Shown: positions 40,001 through 47,660 of the stretch, piece by piece
Numbering within the stretch: the first letter of the stretch is position 1
Layout of the letters: every line of letters begins with the position of its first letter
Assembly: GCF_001953985.1 (NCBI RefSeq)
Contig: NZ_MBEI01000079.1
Coordinates: 186,001-250,000 of the forward strand
Origin: Mycobacterium colombiense
GTDB taxonomy: Bacteria; Actinomycetota; Actinomycetes; Mycobacteriales; Mycobacteriaceae
DNA length: 64,000 bases
Direction of reading: 5' to 3'
Made by a program: the position numbers and the translations under genes
Notes under the pieces: generated by a model
Seen by the model: only the letters and a program-made list of their open reading frames with translations
Told to the model about the DNA's origin: nothing
Databases searched by the model: none

Positions 40001-41440
40001 CAGCTCGGCGACTTCGGGGCGGTGGATCAAGAGATCGCGGCGTGTGACCGGCTGGCCAACGAGCTACACCAGCCGCGCTACCTGTGGCAGACGGCGGTGT
40101 TCCGCACGATGCGAGCGCTGATGCAGGGTCGCTATAAGGAGTCGGAGCGGCTCGCGCAGACCGCGCTGTCGATCGGGCAGCGTGCGGAGCCGGAGGTCGC
40201 GGCAGTGGTATTCGGCGCGCACTCGTTTCTGACCCGGCTCGCGGATGGCACTCTGGAACGGCTGCGCGATGTCGGCCGCGAGGCCGCCGCGCGCTACGGT
40301 CAGGCGTGGCCGGCATCGTACGTATGGCTGTTGACCGAGATCGGCCAGCTCGACGAGGCCCGCGCCAGGTTCGCCGAGCTTGCCGGCGACGGATTCGAGG
40401 CGCTCCGGCGCGGCAGTGATTGGTTGACGTCGGTCTGCGTCCTCTCGATGGCGTCGATCCCGATCGGTGATCGAGAAGCCGCATGCGCGCTCTACGAGCT
40501 GCTGTTGCCCTACGAAGACCGCTGCACTCTGTTTCTGGCCGGAGCCGGGTGCCTCGGCTCCAACCACACGTTCCTGGCCTTCGCCGCCGCGGCGGCGGCC
40601 CGCAAAGAGGACGCCGCGCACCACTTCGACCTCGCCCTTGCGCGCAATGCGGAGATCGGCAGCGACTACGTGACACCCCGGGTCTGCTACGAGTACGCAC
40701 GCATGCTGCTCAGCACATCTGGGCCGGCGGATCGGGACAAGGCGATGGGCCTGATCGACCGCGGGCTTGACCTCGCGCAGCGCAACAGCATGCGTGTCGA
40801 GGTCGAGCGACTCGTGCAACTGCGCCGAGGGCACAAGGAGAGCCGGGAGCACCAGCTCGGCTGGTCGGTGATGGACGACGTTGCAGAGTCCGTCGAGGCG
40901 GACCGGCCCGACCTCAGCAAAGTGGCCGCTCCCGACGGAACCGTCACGATCATGTTCTCGGACATCGAAGGCTCGACGGCACTCGCCGAGCAGCTCGGCG
41001 ATGAGCGGTGGCTCAAGCTTTTGCACCGCCACAACACGGTCATCCGCCGGCAGCTGGCCGCCCACAGCGGCTTCGAGGTCAAGTCGCAGGGCGACGGGTT
41101 CATGGTCGCCTTCGCCAGCGCCCGCAACGCGCTTCGCTGTGCGGTCGCTATCCAGCGCGACTTGCGGGGGTATCGCGACCAGTCCGGTGGCCAGGTGCTG
41201 CGCGTCCGGATCGGACTCCACACCGGGGAGGTGATCCGCGAGGAGGAGGACTTCTTCGGGCACACCGTGATCCTCGCCGCGCGAATCGGGGCGAAGGCGA
41301 ACGGCAATGGGATCCTCGTGTCCGCGGTGCTGCGCGGGTTGGTCGCCGGCAGTCACGAGTTCCGATTCGGTGAAACGCGCGAGGAACAGCTCAAGGGAAT
41401 TAGCGATCCCCAGCGTGTCTTTGAGGTCTGCTGGGAATAG
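37001..41440 (+). CDS. Zinc ribbon / Ser-Thr protein kinase / AAA ATPase / TPR / class III cyclase multidomain protein
   Basis: 1479 residues. Two zinc ribbons at residues 9-26 and 36-53 (four CxxC pairs). Kinase about 80-340: glycine loop GEGAGK (87-92), HRDVKPQN (203-210), DFG (223-225). The usual VAIK is VAAA (106-109) with the nearest Lys at 112. AAA/STAND ATPase from about 366: Walker A GESGIGKT (395-402) and Walker B near LAIFLEDLQQAD (about 508-519). TPR-like helices about 740-1290. Class III cyclase 1310-1479: Asp1321, Lys1361, Asp1365, Asp1417 and Arg1428 are in place, but the transition-state Asn position is Ile1424 (FFGHTVILAARI). Last gene of the DegV operon and convergent with dinG, stops 3 nt apart. 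Confidence 0.93.
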   Translation: MSSPASVECSKCGAGNRPQAKFCNSCGAPIVAEVACPGCGARQPGSQRFCDECGTMLGAQPMAAQPAAPPVPKTLAGGRYTLGRLLGEGAGKRVYLATDTRLQREVAAALLKAGGTDETAMRRARREAEAMAKLGEHPNVVNVYDFGEEDGQLYLISQYMAGGDLYGLLADAADHRLAIEEVVRIGGEIASGLAHAHAQGVVHRDVKPQNVWLAPDGTAKIGDFGLAVAEGSTRVTAVGTVIGTVAYMPPEQALGRGSDARSDIYSLGALLYELLCGITPFAGESPAAIVSQHVSTAPVAPSGHRSGVPAPLDQLLLRMLAKSPEARPQQAAEVRDALATIAAAVASGDGATRDMAALDRITDSTFLGRERETHELRAAIDDAMGRRGRTVLISGESGIGKTRLASEAAAYAALRGAQVLWGRCYAGAGAPAYWPWVQAIRDYARSHDAETVASDLGSGAFEIAQIVSEIRERMPEIPESPPLDAEQARFRLFDSVSRFLIGASDRQPLAIFLEDLQQADHPSLMLLAFVVRELAHSRVFVLGTYRDDELPDDHYLNEVLTGLSKERGYARIKLRGLSDQHVKAMLEAVLQQPLERRSELALADAVCRESEGNPYFTEEIVRHLIDSEVLDWRDGRWVTNIRDDEELGIPRGVHEVVSRRLEKLPAETLELLSTAAVIGREFDLPILTHVSGLEADVAFARMQPALDGAIVRQATGEPGRYGFAHGATRDALYDDLPALRRSQLHIAAGEAIEELYEDRIESHLSAIAFHFAKAAPYGDAAKAADYAWWAGERAAATYAYEDAVSLYATALRLFDTISEVVPQRRCDLLLALGDARWRAGEAEGARKTFGEAATIARELALNDHFARAALGYGGGPGGFSITDRADEQLVALLDEALEVLPARDSALRVTVLARLALELRRKGALAEADRTSAQAIEMAERVGDTKILLLAMHSRQWSTLGPDRTEEAIASGEEMARLARILGDRDMEFEGHQLRLIALAQLGDFGAVDQEIAACDRLANELHQPRYLWQTAVFRTMRALMQGRYKESERLAQTALSIGQRAEPEVAAVVFGAHSFLTRLADGTLERLRDVGREAAARYGQAWPASYVWLLTEIGQLDEARARFAELAGDGFEALRRGSDWLTSVCVLSMASIPIGDREAACALYELLLPYEDRCTLFLAGAGCLGSNHTFLAFAAAAAARKEDAAHHFDLALARNAEIGSDYVTPRVCYEYARMLLSTSGPADRDKAMGLIDRGLDLAQRNSMRVEVERLVQLRRGHKESREHQLGWSVMDDVAESVEADRPDLSKVAAPDGTVTIMFSDIEGSTALAEQLGDERWLKLLHRHNTVIRRQLAAHSGFEVKSQGDGFMVAFASARNALRCAVAIQRDLRGYRDQSGGQVLRVRIGLHTGEVIREEEDFFGHTVILAARIGAKANGNGILVSAVLRGLVAGSHEFRFGETREEQLKGISDPQRVFEVCWE

Positions 41441-41443
41441 GGC

Positions 41444-43486
41444 TCAGACCGACAGGCCCTCTTCGTTTGCCGGGCCGGTGCGCAATCGCTGCAGCGCCTG
41501 GCGCACCTGCTCCCCGTTGGTGGTCTGCCAGAACGGCGGCAACGAGGCCCGCAGGTAGCCGCCGTAGCCGGCGGTGACCATGCGCGAGTCGAGCACCGCG
41601 ACCACTCCGCGATCGGTGACGCGGCGTAACAGCCGCCCCGATCCCTGCGCCAGCAGCAGCGCCGCGTGGTTGGCCGCGACGGCCATGAATCCGTTGCCGC
41701 CGCGCGCCGCGACCGCACGCTGCCGCGCACCCAGCAGGGGATCGTCGGGCCGGGGAAAAGGGATGCGGTCGATCAGCACCAACGACAGCGACGGCCCGGG
41801 CACATCGACGCCCTGCCACAGTGACAGCGTGCCGAACAGCGACGTCTGCGGGTCGGCGCTGAACTGCTCGACGAGCGCCGACGTGCTGTCGTCGCCCTGG
41901 CACAGCACCGGTGTCGAGAGGCGTCCGCGCATGGCCTCGGCGGCCGCCCGGGCGGCGCGCATCGACGAGAACAAGCCGAGGGTGCGCCCGTCGGCGGCGG
42001 CGATGAGTTCGGCGATCTCGCTCAGCTGCTCGGCCGAGCCGGTGCCGTCGCGTCCGGGCGGGGGCAGGTGCGCGGCCACATACAGGATTCCGGCTTTGGC
42101 GTGCTGGAACGGCGAACCAACGTCCAGGCCGCGCCACCGCGCGTCGTCGTCCTCGGCCGTCAGTCCCCACGCCGTTGCCATGGCATCGAACGAGCCGCCG
42201 ATGGTCAGCGTCGCCGACGTCAGCACCACCGTCGAACGCGAGAACACCCGGGATCGCAGCAGCCCCGCAACCGACAGCGGCGCCACCCGCAACACCGGTC
42301 GCGATGAACCCCTGATCTCGTCGTGCTCCAGCCACACGACGTCGGTGCGGTCGGGGATGGCCGGGCCGAACGATTCGAGGACGCGCGACGCGGTGTCCGA
42401 GATCTCGCTCAGTGCCGCAACGGCTTCGGCGCGCGCCGACGCGGCCTTGGGGTCGTTGGTGGTGTCGATCGCCGAGCGCGCCGCGGTCGACACGTCGCGC
42501 AGCGCGGTCAGGTAGGTCGCCAGCTCGTCGTCGAGGCGGTCGATGCGGCCCGGGGTGCCGTCGTGGATGACCGAGGCGAAGTTCGCCGTCGTCGCCTCCA
42601 GGCGCTGGACCAATTCCGGGTCGACCAGTCGGGCGATCCGCCGGGCGGCCACCCCGAGGGAGGCCGACGTCAGCTCCGCGGTGGCCACCGACGTCACCCG
42701 GTCCACCAGCTCGTGGGCTTCGTCGACGACCAACAGCGCATGCTCGGGCAGCACCGCCGATTCGGCGACCGCGTCGATGGCCAGCAGCGCATGGTTGGTG
42801 ACCACCACGTCGGCGCGGCCGGCCCGCGCCCTGGCGCGTTCGGAGAAGCACTCGGTGCCGAACGGGCAGCGCGCCATGCCGAGGCATTCCCGCGCGGAAA
42901 CGCTGACCTGCGACCAGGATCGGTCCGGGACTCCGGGCTTCAGGTCGTCGCGATCGCCCGATTCGGTGCTCGAGGCCCATTCGGTGAGCCGCTGCACGTC
43001 GCGGCCCAGGGCGCTGACGGCCATCGGGTTGAAGAGCTCCTCCTGCGGCCGGTCGTCGCCGTCGTCGCCGTCGGCCGCCCCACCGTTGTGAATCTTGTTC
43101 AAGCACAAATAGTTTCGCCGCCCCTTGAGCAACGCGAACTGCGGGCGGCGCGGCAGCGCATCGGCCAGCGCATCGACCAGCCGGGGCAGATCGCGATCGA
43201 CCAGCTGGCGCTGCAGAGCGATCGTGGCCGTGGACACGACGACGGGCGAGTCGTCGTCAAGGGCGTGGACGATGGCGGGCACCAGATACGCGAGCGACTT
43301 GCCGGTGCCGGTGCCGGCCTGCACCACCAGGTGTTCCTCGGTGGCGAAGGCCCGCGCCACCGCGGCGGCCATCTCCTGCTGGCCGCCGCGTTCACTACCG
43401 CCGAGAGCGGCCACCGCGGTGGCCAGCAACTCGGACACGGAAACGTCGGACGTGGCTACCTCTTCGCTGTTCGGTGCGGCGCTCAC
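41444..43486 (-). CDS. dinG: ATP-dependent DNA helicase, DinG family
   Basis: 680 residues, superfamily 2 iron-sulfur helicase. Walker A QAGTGTGKSLAYLVP (near residue 60) and DEAH in LLVVDEAHELVDRV. Four spaced Cys (NYLCLN, RECLGMARCPFGTECFS) can hold the 4Fe-4S cluster typical of XPD/DinG. C-terminal motifs LWQGVDVPGPSLSLVLIDRI and QGSGRLLRR. It unwinds DNA with 5'-3' polarity and resolves R-loops or forked DNA in known family members. GTG start at 43486; orthologue of Rv1329c. Confidence 0.95.
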   Translation of the reverse strand: MSAAPNSEEVATSDVSVSELLATAVAALGGSERGGQQEMAAAVARAFATEEHLVVQAGTGTGKSLAYLVPAIVHALDDDSPVVVSTATIALQRQLVDRDLPRLVDALADALPRRPQFALLKGRRNYLCLNKIHNGGAADGDDGDDRPQEELFNPMAVSALGRDVQRLTEWASSTESGDRDDLKPGVPDRSWSQVSVSARECLGMARCPFGTECFSERARARAGRADVVVTNHALLAIDAVAESAVLPEHALLVVDEAHELVDRVTSVATAELTSASLGVAARRIARLVDPELVQRLEATTANFASVIHDGTPGRIDRLDDELATYLTALRDVSTAARSAIDTTNDPKAASARAEAVAALSEISDTASRVLESFGPAIPDRTDVVWLEHDEIRGSSRPVLRVAPLSVAGLLRSRVFSRSTVVLTSATLTIGGSFDAMATAWGLTAEDDDARWRGLDVGSPFQHAKAGILYVAAHLPPPGRDGTGSAEQLSEIAELIAAADGRTLGLFSSMRAARAAAEAMRGRLSTPVLCQGDDSTSALVEQFSADPQTSLFGTLSLWQGVDVPGPSLSLVLIDRIPFPRPDDPLLGARQRAVAARGGNGFMAVAANHAALLLAQGSGRLLRRVTDRGVVAVLDSRMVTAGYGGYLRASLPPFWQTTNGEQVRQALQRLRTGPANEEGLSV

Positions 43487-43509
43487 GCCGCGGCATCATT
43501 CGGGCGGCG

Positions 43510-44826
43510 CTAACGCCGGACGGCGGAAATCTGCGTCGTCGCGACCGCGGGATCGCCGTGCGACAAGTTCAATCCCTCCCACGGCAGACTGCGCAGCCCG
43601 GAAGTTACCAGTTCGCGCGCCGCGGCGAGGTTCGGTTTGGACACCAGTTCTCCACCGCGCACCAGTGGGACGGTCAACACGCGAGCCGGTTCGGAGACGG
43701 CGGGCTGTTGGCCGGCGGGATACACCACCTCCTCGGTGATGATGCCCGAGCCGCGCGACAGCCGCAGCGCCTCCTTGCGCCCGCCGTGAGATTCCTTGTG
43801 GCTGCTGCGCTTCTGGACCGGCAGGCCGTCCACCTCGACGAGTTTGTAGACCATATTCGCCGTGGGGGCGCCCGAGCCCGTCACCAGCGACGTGCCCACG
43901 CCGTAACTGTCCACCGGCTCGGCGGCCAGCGCCGCGATGGAGAACTCGTCGAGGTCGCCGGAGACCACGATGCGGGTCCCGGTGGCCCCCAGACTGTCGA
44001 GCTGTTCGCGCACCTGGCGGGCCAGCACGCCCAGCTCGCCGGAATCGATGCGCACCGCACCGAGCTCGGTGCCAGCGGCCGCGACCGCATTGGCCACACC
44101 GGTCGTCACGTCATAGGTGTCCACCAGCAGGGTGGTGTCCACGCCGAGCGCGTCGACCTGCGCCCGGAAAGCGGCCAATTCGATCGATTCCGTAGCGGAG
44201 TCGGCGCGGGTGAACAGCATGGTGAACGCGTGCGCCGAGGTGCCCTCGGTGGGTATGCCGTAGCAGCGCTGCGCCTCCAGATTGGATGTCGCCGCGAAGC
44301 CGGCGAGGTAGGCGGCGCGGGCCGCGGCTACGGCCGCCTGCTCGTGCGTGCGCCGCGACCCCATCTCGATCAACGGGCGCCCCCGGGCCGCGCTGACCAT
44401 GCGCGCCGCGGCGGACGCGACCGCGGTGTCGTGATTGAAAATCGACAGCGCCAGCGTCTCGAGCACCACGCATTCGGCGAAGGTCCCGCTCACCGACAGC
44501 ACCGGGGATCCGGGGAAGTACAGCTCGCCCTCGGCGTAGCCGTCGATGTCACCGCCGAACCGGAATTCGCGCAAGTAGCGCAACGTGTCCGGGTCGAGGA
44601 ATTGCCCCAGCGATTGGCACGCCTGGTCATCGAAGGTGAACTGCGGCAGCGCCTCGAGCAGCCGGCCGGTCCCGGCCACCACGCCATAGCGGCGGCCTTC
44701 GGGAAGACGTCGGGCGAAAAGCTCGAAAGTTGTCCGGCGATCGGCGCTGCCGTCACGCAGCGCCGCCGCCAACATCGTCAACTCGTACTTGTCGGTCAGC
44801 AGCCCAGTAACGACCGGGTCGTTCAT
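43510..44826 (-). CDS. pncB1: Nicotinate phosphoribosyltransferase
   Basis: 438 residues. Makes nicotinate mononucleotide from nicotinic acid and PRPP in NAD salvage. Seen: TDKYELTMLAAALRDG at the N-terminus, GSRRTHEQAA, the autophosphorylated His in EGTSAHAFTMLF, VRIDSGELGVLARQVR and the PRPP-binding region IVVSGDLDEFSI then VDSYGVGTSLVTG. ATG 44826. Divergent from clpS. Orthologue of Rv1330c. Confidence 0.95.
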   Translation of the reverse strand: MNDPVVTGLLTDKYELTMLAAALRDGSADRRTTFELFARRLPEGRRYGVVAGTGRLLEALPQFTFDDQACQSLGQFLDPDTLRYLREFRFGGDIDGYAEGELYFPGSPVLSVSGTFAECVVLETLALSIFNHDTAVASAAARMVSAARGRPLIEMGSRRTHEQAAVAAARAAYLAGFAATSNLEAQRCYGIPTEGTSAHAFTMLFTRADSATESIELAAFRAQVDALGVDTTLLVDTYDVTTGVANAVAAAGTELGAVRIDSGELGVLARQVREQLDSLGATGTRIVVSGDLDEFSIAALAAEPVDSYGVGTSLVTGSGAPTANMVYKLVEVDGLPVQKRSSHKESHGGRKEALRLSRGSGIITEEVVYPAGQQPAVSEPARVLTVPLVRGGELVSKPNLAAARELVTSGLRSLPWEGLNLSHGDPAVATTQISAVRR

Positions 44827-44892
44827 CCCATAACGGTATCGGCTGTGATCGGGGCTCGGAAACGACGTCCAACCCTCGGTATCGTGTAGGCC

Positions 44893-45198
44893 ATGGTTGT
44901 TATGTCAGCGCCCACTAAGCCGGGCACTACAGGACAACGAGAGTCCGCTCCGGTAGAGGCCACGTCGAGTCCGTGGGTCACGATCGTCTGGGACGACCCG
45001 GTCAATCTGATGACCTACGTGACATATGTGTTCCAGAAGTTGTTCGGCTACAGCGAGCCGCACGCCACCAAGCTGATGCTGCAGGTGCACAACGAAGGAA
45101 AGGCCGTGGTGTCCGCCGGCAGCCGTGAGTCCATGGAAGTCGATGTGTCCAAGCTGCACGCCGCCGGTTTGTGGGCGACCATGCAGCAGGACCGCTGA
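44893..45198 (+). CDS. clpS: ATP-dependent Clp protease adaptor ClpS
   Basis: 101 residues, same length as the M. tuberculosis protein. Delivers N-degron substrates to ClpC1. The core VTIVWDDPVNLMTYVTYVFQ is the N-end-rule binding groove with DDPVN, followed by HATKLMLQVHNEGKAVV and SMEVDVSKLHAAGLWATM. ATG 44893 is kept although an internal ATG three codons on is possible. It heads a row of genes conserved in order with M. tuberculosis. Confidence 0.96.
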   Translation: MVVMSAPTKPGTTGQRESAPVEATSSPWVTIVWDDPVNLMTYVTYVFQKLFGYSEPHATKLMLQVHNEGKAVVSAGSRESMEVDVSKLHAAGLWATMQQDR

Positions 45199-45221
45199 AA
45201 CTGAGGCGCTGGCGATTCCCT

Positions 45222-45803
45222 GTGCGCAAATGGAAGCGGGTCGAGACCGCGAGCGGTCCCCGCTTTCGGTCGTCCCTGGCTCCGCATGAGGCCACCCTGC
45301 TCAAGAACCTGGCCACCGCGATGATCGGCCTGCTCGACGAGCGTGAATCTTCCTCGCCCGCAGACGAACTCGAGGAGATCACCGGGATCAAGACCGGCAA
45401 CGCCGACCCGCCGAAGGATCCCACGTTGCGTCGGCTGCTGCCCGACTTCTACCGGCACGACGACGAGGACACCGCACCGCCCGACGACGCGGACAGCCTC
45501 AACGCCGCGCTGCGCAGCCTGCACGAGCCGGACATCGTCAACGCCAAACGCGTTGCCGCACAGCGGTTACTGAGCACGATCCCCGAGGACGGCGGCCGCT
45601 TCGAGCTGACCGAGGACGACGCGAACTCCTGGGTCGCGGCGGTCAACGACATCCGGCTGACCCTGGGGGTCATGCTCGAGGTCGGGCCCGAAGGTCCGGA
45701 GCGCCTGCCGGCCGACCATCCGCTGGCCGTGCACTTCGACGTGTACCAGTGGCTGACGGTGTTGCAGGAGTACCTGGTCCTGGTGCTGATGGGGTCCCGA
45801 TGA
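45222..45803 (+). CDS. DUF2017 family protein (Rv1332-like)
   Basis: 193 residues from GTG 45222 (VRKWKRVETASGPRFRSSLA), which is where the mycobacterial family begins; a frame extending 51 nt upstream into clpS is rejected. Acidic, all-helical in appearance: HEATLLKNLATAMIGLLDE, then SPADELEEITGIKTG, a variable acidic middle (DDEDTAPPDDADS), then LTLGVMLEVGPEGPERLP and HFDVYQWLTVLQEYLVLVLM. Always next to clpS in actinobacteria, so a link to protein turnover has been suggested; not proven. Confidence 0.9.
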   Translation: MRKWKRVETASGPRFRSSLAPHEATLLKNLATAMIGLLDERESSSPADELEEITGIKTGNADPPKDPTLRRLLPDFYRHDDEDTAPPDDADSLNAALRSLHEPDIVNAKRVAAQRLLSTIPEDGGRFELTEDDANSWVAAVNDIRLTLGVMLEVGPEGPERLPADHPLAVHFDVYQWLTVLQEYLVLVLMGSR

Positions 45804-45813
45804 TCGGCGACAG

Positions 45814-46863
45814 ATGAACGCCATCACCGACGTCGCCGGCATCCGCGTCGGCCACTACCAACGACTGGACCCCGACGCGTCCCTGGGCGCCGGCTGGGCC
45901 TGCGGCGTCACCGTCGTGCTCACCCCGCCGGGCACCGTCGGCGCCGTCGATTGCCGCGGCGGCGCGCCCGGTACCCGGGAGACCGACCTGCTGGACCCGT
46001 CGAACACCGTGCGGTTCGTGGACGCGGTGTTGCTCGCCGGAGGCAGCGCCTATGGTCTGGCCGCCGCGGACGGCGTCATGCGCTGGCTGGAGGAACGCGA
46101 ACGTGGCGTGGCGATGGACGGCGGCGTGGTGCCCATCGTGCCCGGAGCGGTGATCTTCGATCTGCCGGTCGGCGGTTGGGAGTGCCGCCCGACGGCCGAG
46201 TTCGGTTACGCCGCCTGCGCCGCCGCCGAGGACGGTGTCGCGATGGGCGTCGGGACCGTGGGCGCCGGGGTGGGGGCGCGCGCCGGCGCGCTCAAGGGCG
46301 GCGTCGGAACCGCGTCGCGGGTGCTGCCGTCCGGGGTGACCGTCGGGGCGGTGGCCGTGGTGAACTCCGCGGGCGAGGTCGTCGACCGGGGCACCGGCTT
46401 GCCGTGGATGGCGGACCTGACCCGGGGGTTCGGCCTCCGGCCGCCACCGGCCGAGCAAATCGACGTCTTCGCCCAGCTGCCGTCCCCGTCGAATCCGGTG
46501 GACAACCCGCTCAACACCGTCATCGCGGTGGTCGCCACCGACGCCGCCCTGAGCTCGGCGGCGTGCCGGCGGGTGGCGATCGCCGCCCACGACGGCCTGG
46601 CCCGCAGCATCCGGCCGGCGCACACGCCGGTCGACGGTGACACGGTGTTCGTGCTGGCCACCGGGGCGGTCGAGGTGACTGCGGCGGCAAGTTCGAAACC
46701 ACCGCCCGCCTCCTTCTCCCCGGAGACCCCGCTGGCTACCGAGGTGGGCATCGCCGCCGCCGATTGCCTGGCGGACGCGGTGCTGGGCGGTGTGCTGGCC
46801 GCGGAATCGATCGCCGGCATACCGAGCTACCGCGACGTGCTGCCCGGGGCGTTCGGTCCATGA
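45814..46863 (+). CDS. P1 family (DmpA-like) peptidase
   Basis: 349 residues. Family enzymes are self-processed Ntn hydrolases with aminopeptidase activity. Seen: ITDVAGIRVGHYQRLDPDA at the N-terminus, VVLTPPGTVGAVDCRGGAPGT, LAGGSAYGLAAADGVMRWLE and NPLNTVIAVVATDAALSSAAC, which should hold the cleavage and nucleophile region (T/S near NTVIAVVATDA). ATG 45814. In M. tuberculosis (Rv1333) the next genes are mec, cysO and cysM; here the rhomboid gene follows after about 100 nt. Confidence 0.92.
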   Translation: MNAITDVAGIRVGHYQRLDPDASLGAGWACGVTVVLTPPGTVGAVDCRGGAPGTRETDLLDPSNTVRFVDAVLLAGGSAYGLAAADGVMRWLEERERGVAMDGGVVPIVPGAVIFDLPVGGWECRPTAEFGYAACAAAEDGVAMGVGTVGAGVGARAGALKGGVGTASRVLPSGVTVGAVAVVNSAGEVVDRGTGLPWMADLTRGFGLRPPPAEQIDVFAQLPSPSNPVDNPLNTVIAVVATDAALSSAACRRVAIAAHDGLARSIRPAHTPVDGDTVFVLATGAVEVTAAASSKPPPASFSPETPLATEVGIAAADCLADAVLGGVLAAESIAGIPSYRDVLPGAFGP

Positions 46864-46923
46864 GATCGACCGGCCGCAGCGCCGGTAGCCTTGGCATGCT
46901 GGAAACACGCTGGAAGGGCAGCC

Positions 46924-46971
46924 ATGGGTAAGACGACCACCGCGCCGCGACGAGGCAGAGCGGAGCGATGA
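46924..46971 (+). CDS. 15-codon upstream reading frame, translationally coupled to rhomboid gene
   Basis: ATG 46924 encodes MGKTTTAPRRGRAER and stops at TGA 46969-46971, which overlaps the rhomboid ATG as ATGA. Its residues resemble the M. tuberculosis rhomboid N-terminus as I recall it (MGMTPRRKRRGG), so it may be the old start of that gene put out of frame by an indel, or a real leader peptide. No ribosome site is obvious before it. Confidence 0.4.
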   Translation: MGKTTTAPRRGRAER

Positions 46972-47660
46972 GGAGGAGCGGCGCTCGTGGCTCGACGGGA
47001 CGCCCTGGCGCGCACGGTGGCCAGCCGGCGAAGCGGTCCACCGCGACGGTGGGCGCCGCCACGATCCTCACGTTCGTGGCGTTGCTCTACCTCGTCGAGC
47101 TGATCGACCAGCTGTCCCGGCATTCGCTGGACGCCAACGGCATCAGGCCACTGGAAGCCGACGGCCTGTGGGGCATCGTTTTCTCCCCGGTGTTGCACGA
47201 GAGCTGGCAGCACCTGGCGGCCAACACCGTGCCGCTGCTGGTCCTGGGGTTCCTGATGACGCTGGCCGGCCTGTCCCGGTTCGTCTGGGCGACCGCGATC
47301 GTGTGGATCCTGGGCGGCTTCGGCACCTGGTTGATCGGCAACGTCGGCAGCAGCTGCGGCCCCACCGACCACATCGGCGCCTCCGGCCTGATCTTCGGCT
47401 GGCTGGCCTTCCTGATGGTGTTCGGGATCTTCGTGCGCCGGATGCGCGACATCATCATCGGGCTCATCGTGATGTTCGCCTACGGCGGCGTCCTGCTCGG
47501 AGCCATGCCCGTGCTCGGCAGATGCGGCGGCGTGTCATGGCAGGGCCACCTGTGTGGGGCGATCGCCGGCGTCGTGGCCGCCTACATGTTGTCCGCGCCG
47601 GAACGTAAGGGCCGGGCATCGAGGAGCGCCGGTACCACCGTTTCGCGGCCCAAGACATGA
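46968..47660 (+). CDS. Rhomboid family intramembrane serine protease
   Basis: 230 residues. After a basic, Gly/Pro-rich N-terminus (RRSGARGSTGRPGAHGG) come about six helices. SWQHLAANTVPLLVLG carries the HxxxN motif, GPTDHIGASGLIFGWLAF holds the GASG catalytic Ser, and WQGHLCGAIAGVVAAY gives the catalytic His, so the Ser-His dyad is complete. Cleaves membrane proteins within the bilayer; substrate unknown. The stop overlaps murI as ATGA. The exact N-terminus is uncertain because of the coupled mini-frame upstream. Orthologue of Rv1337. Confidence 0.93.
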   Translation: MRRSGARGSTGRPGAHGGQPAKRSTATVGAATILTFVALLYLVELIDQLSRHSLDANGIRPLEADGLWGIVFSPVLHESWQHLAANTVPLLVLGFLMTLAGLSRFVWATAIVWILGGFGTWLIGNVGSSCGPTDHIGASGLIFGWLAFLMVFGIFVRRMRDIIIGLIVMFAYGGVLLGAMPVLGRCGGVSWQGHLCGAIAGVVAAYMLSAPERKGRASRSAGTTVSRPKT

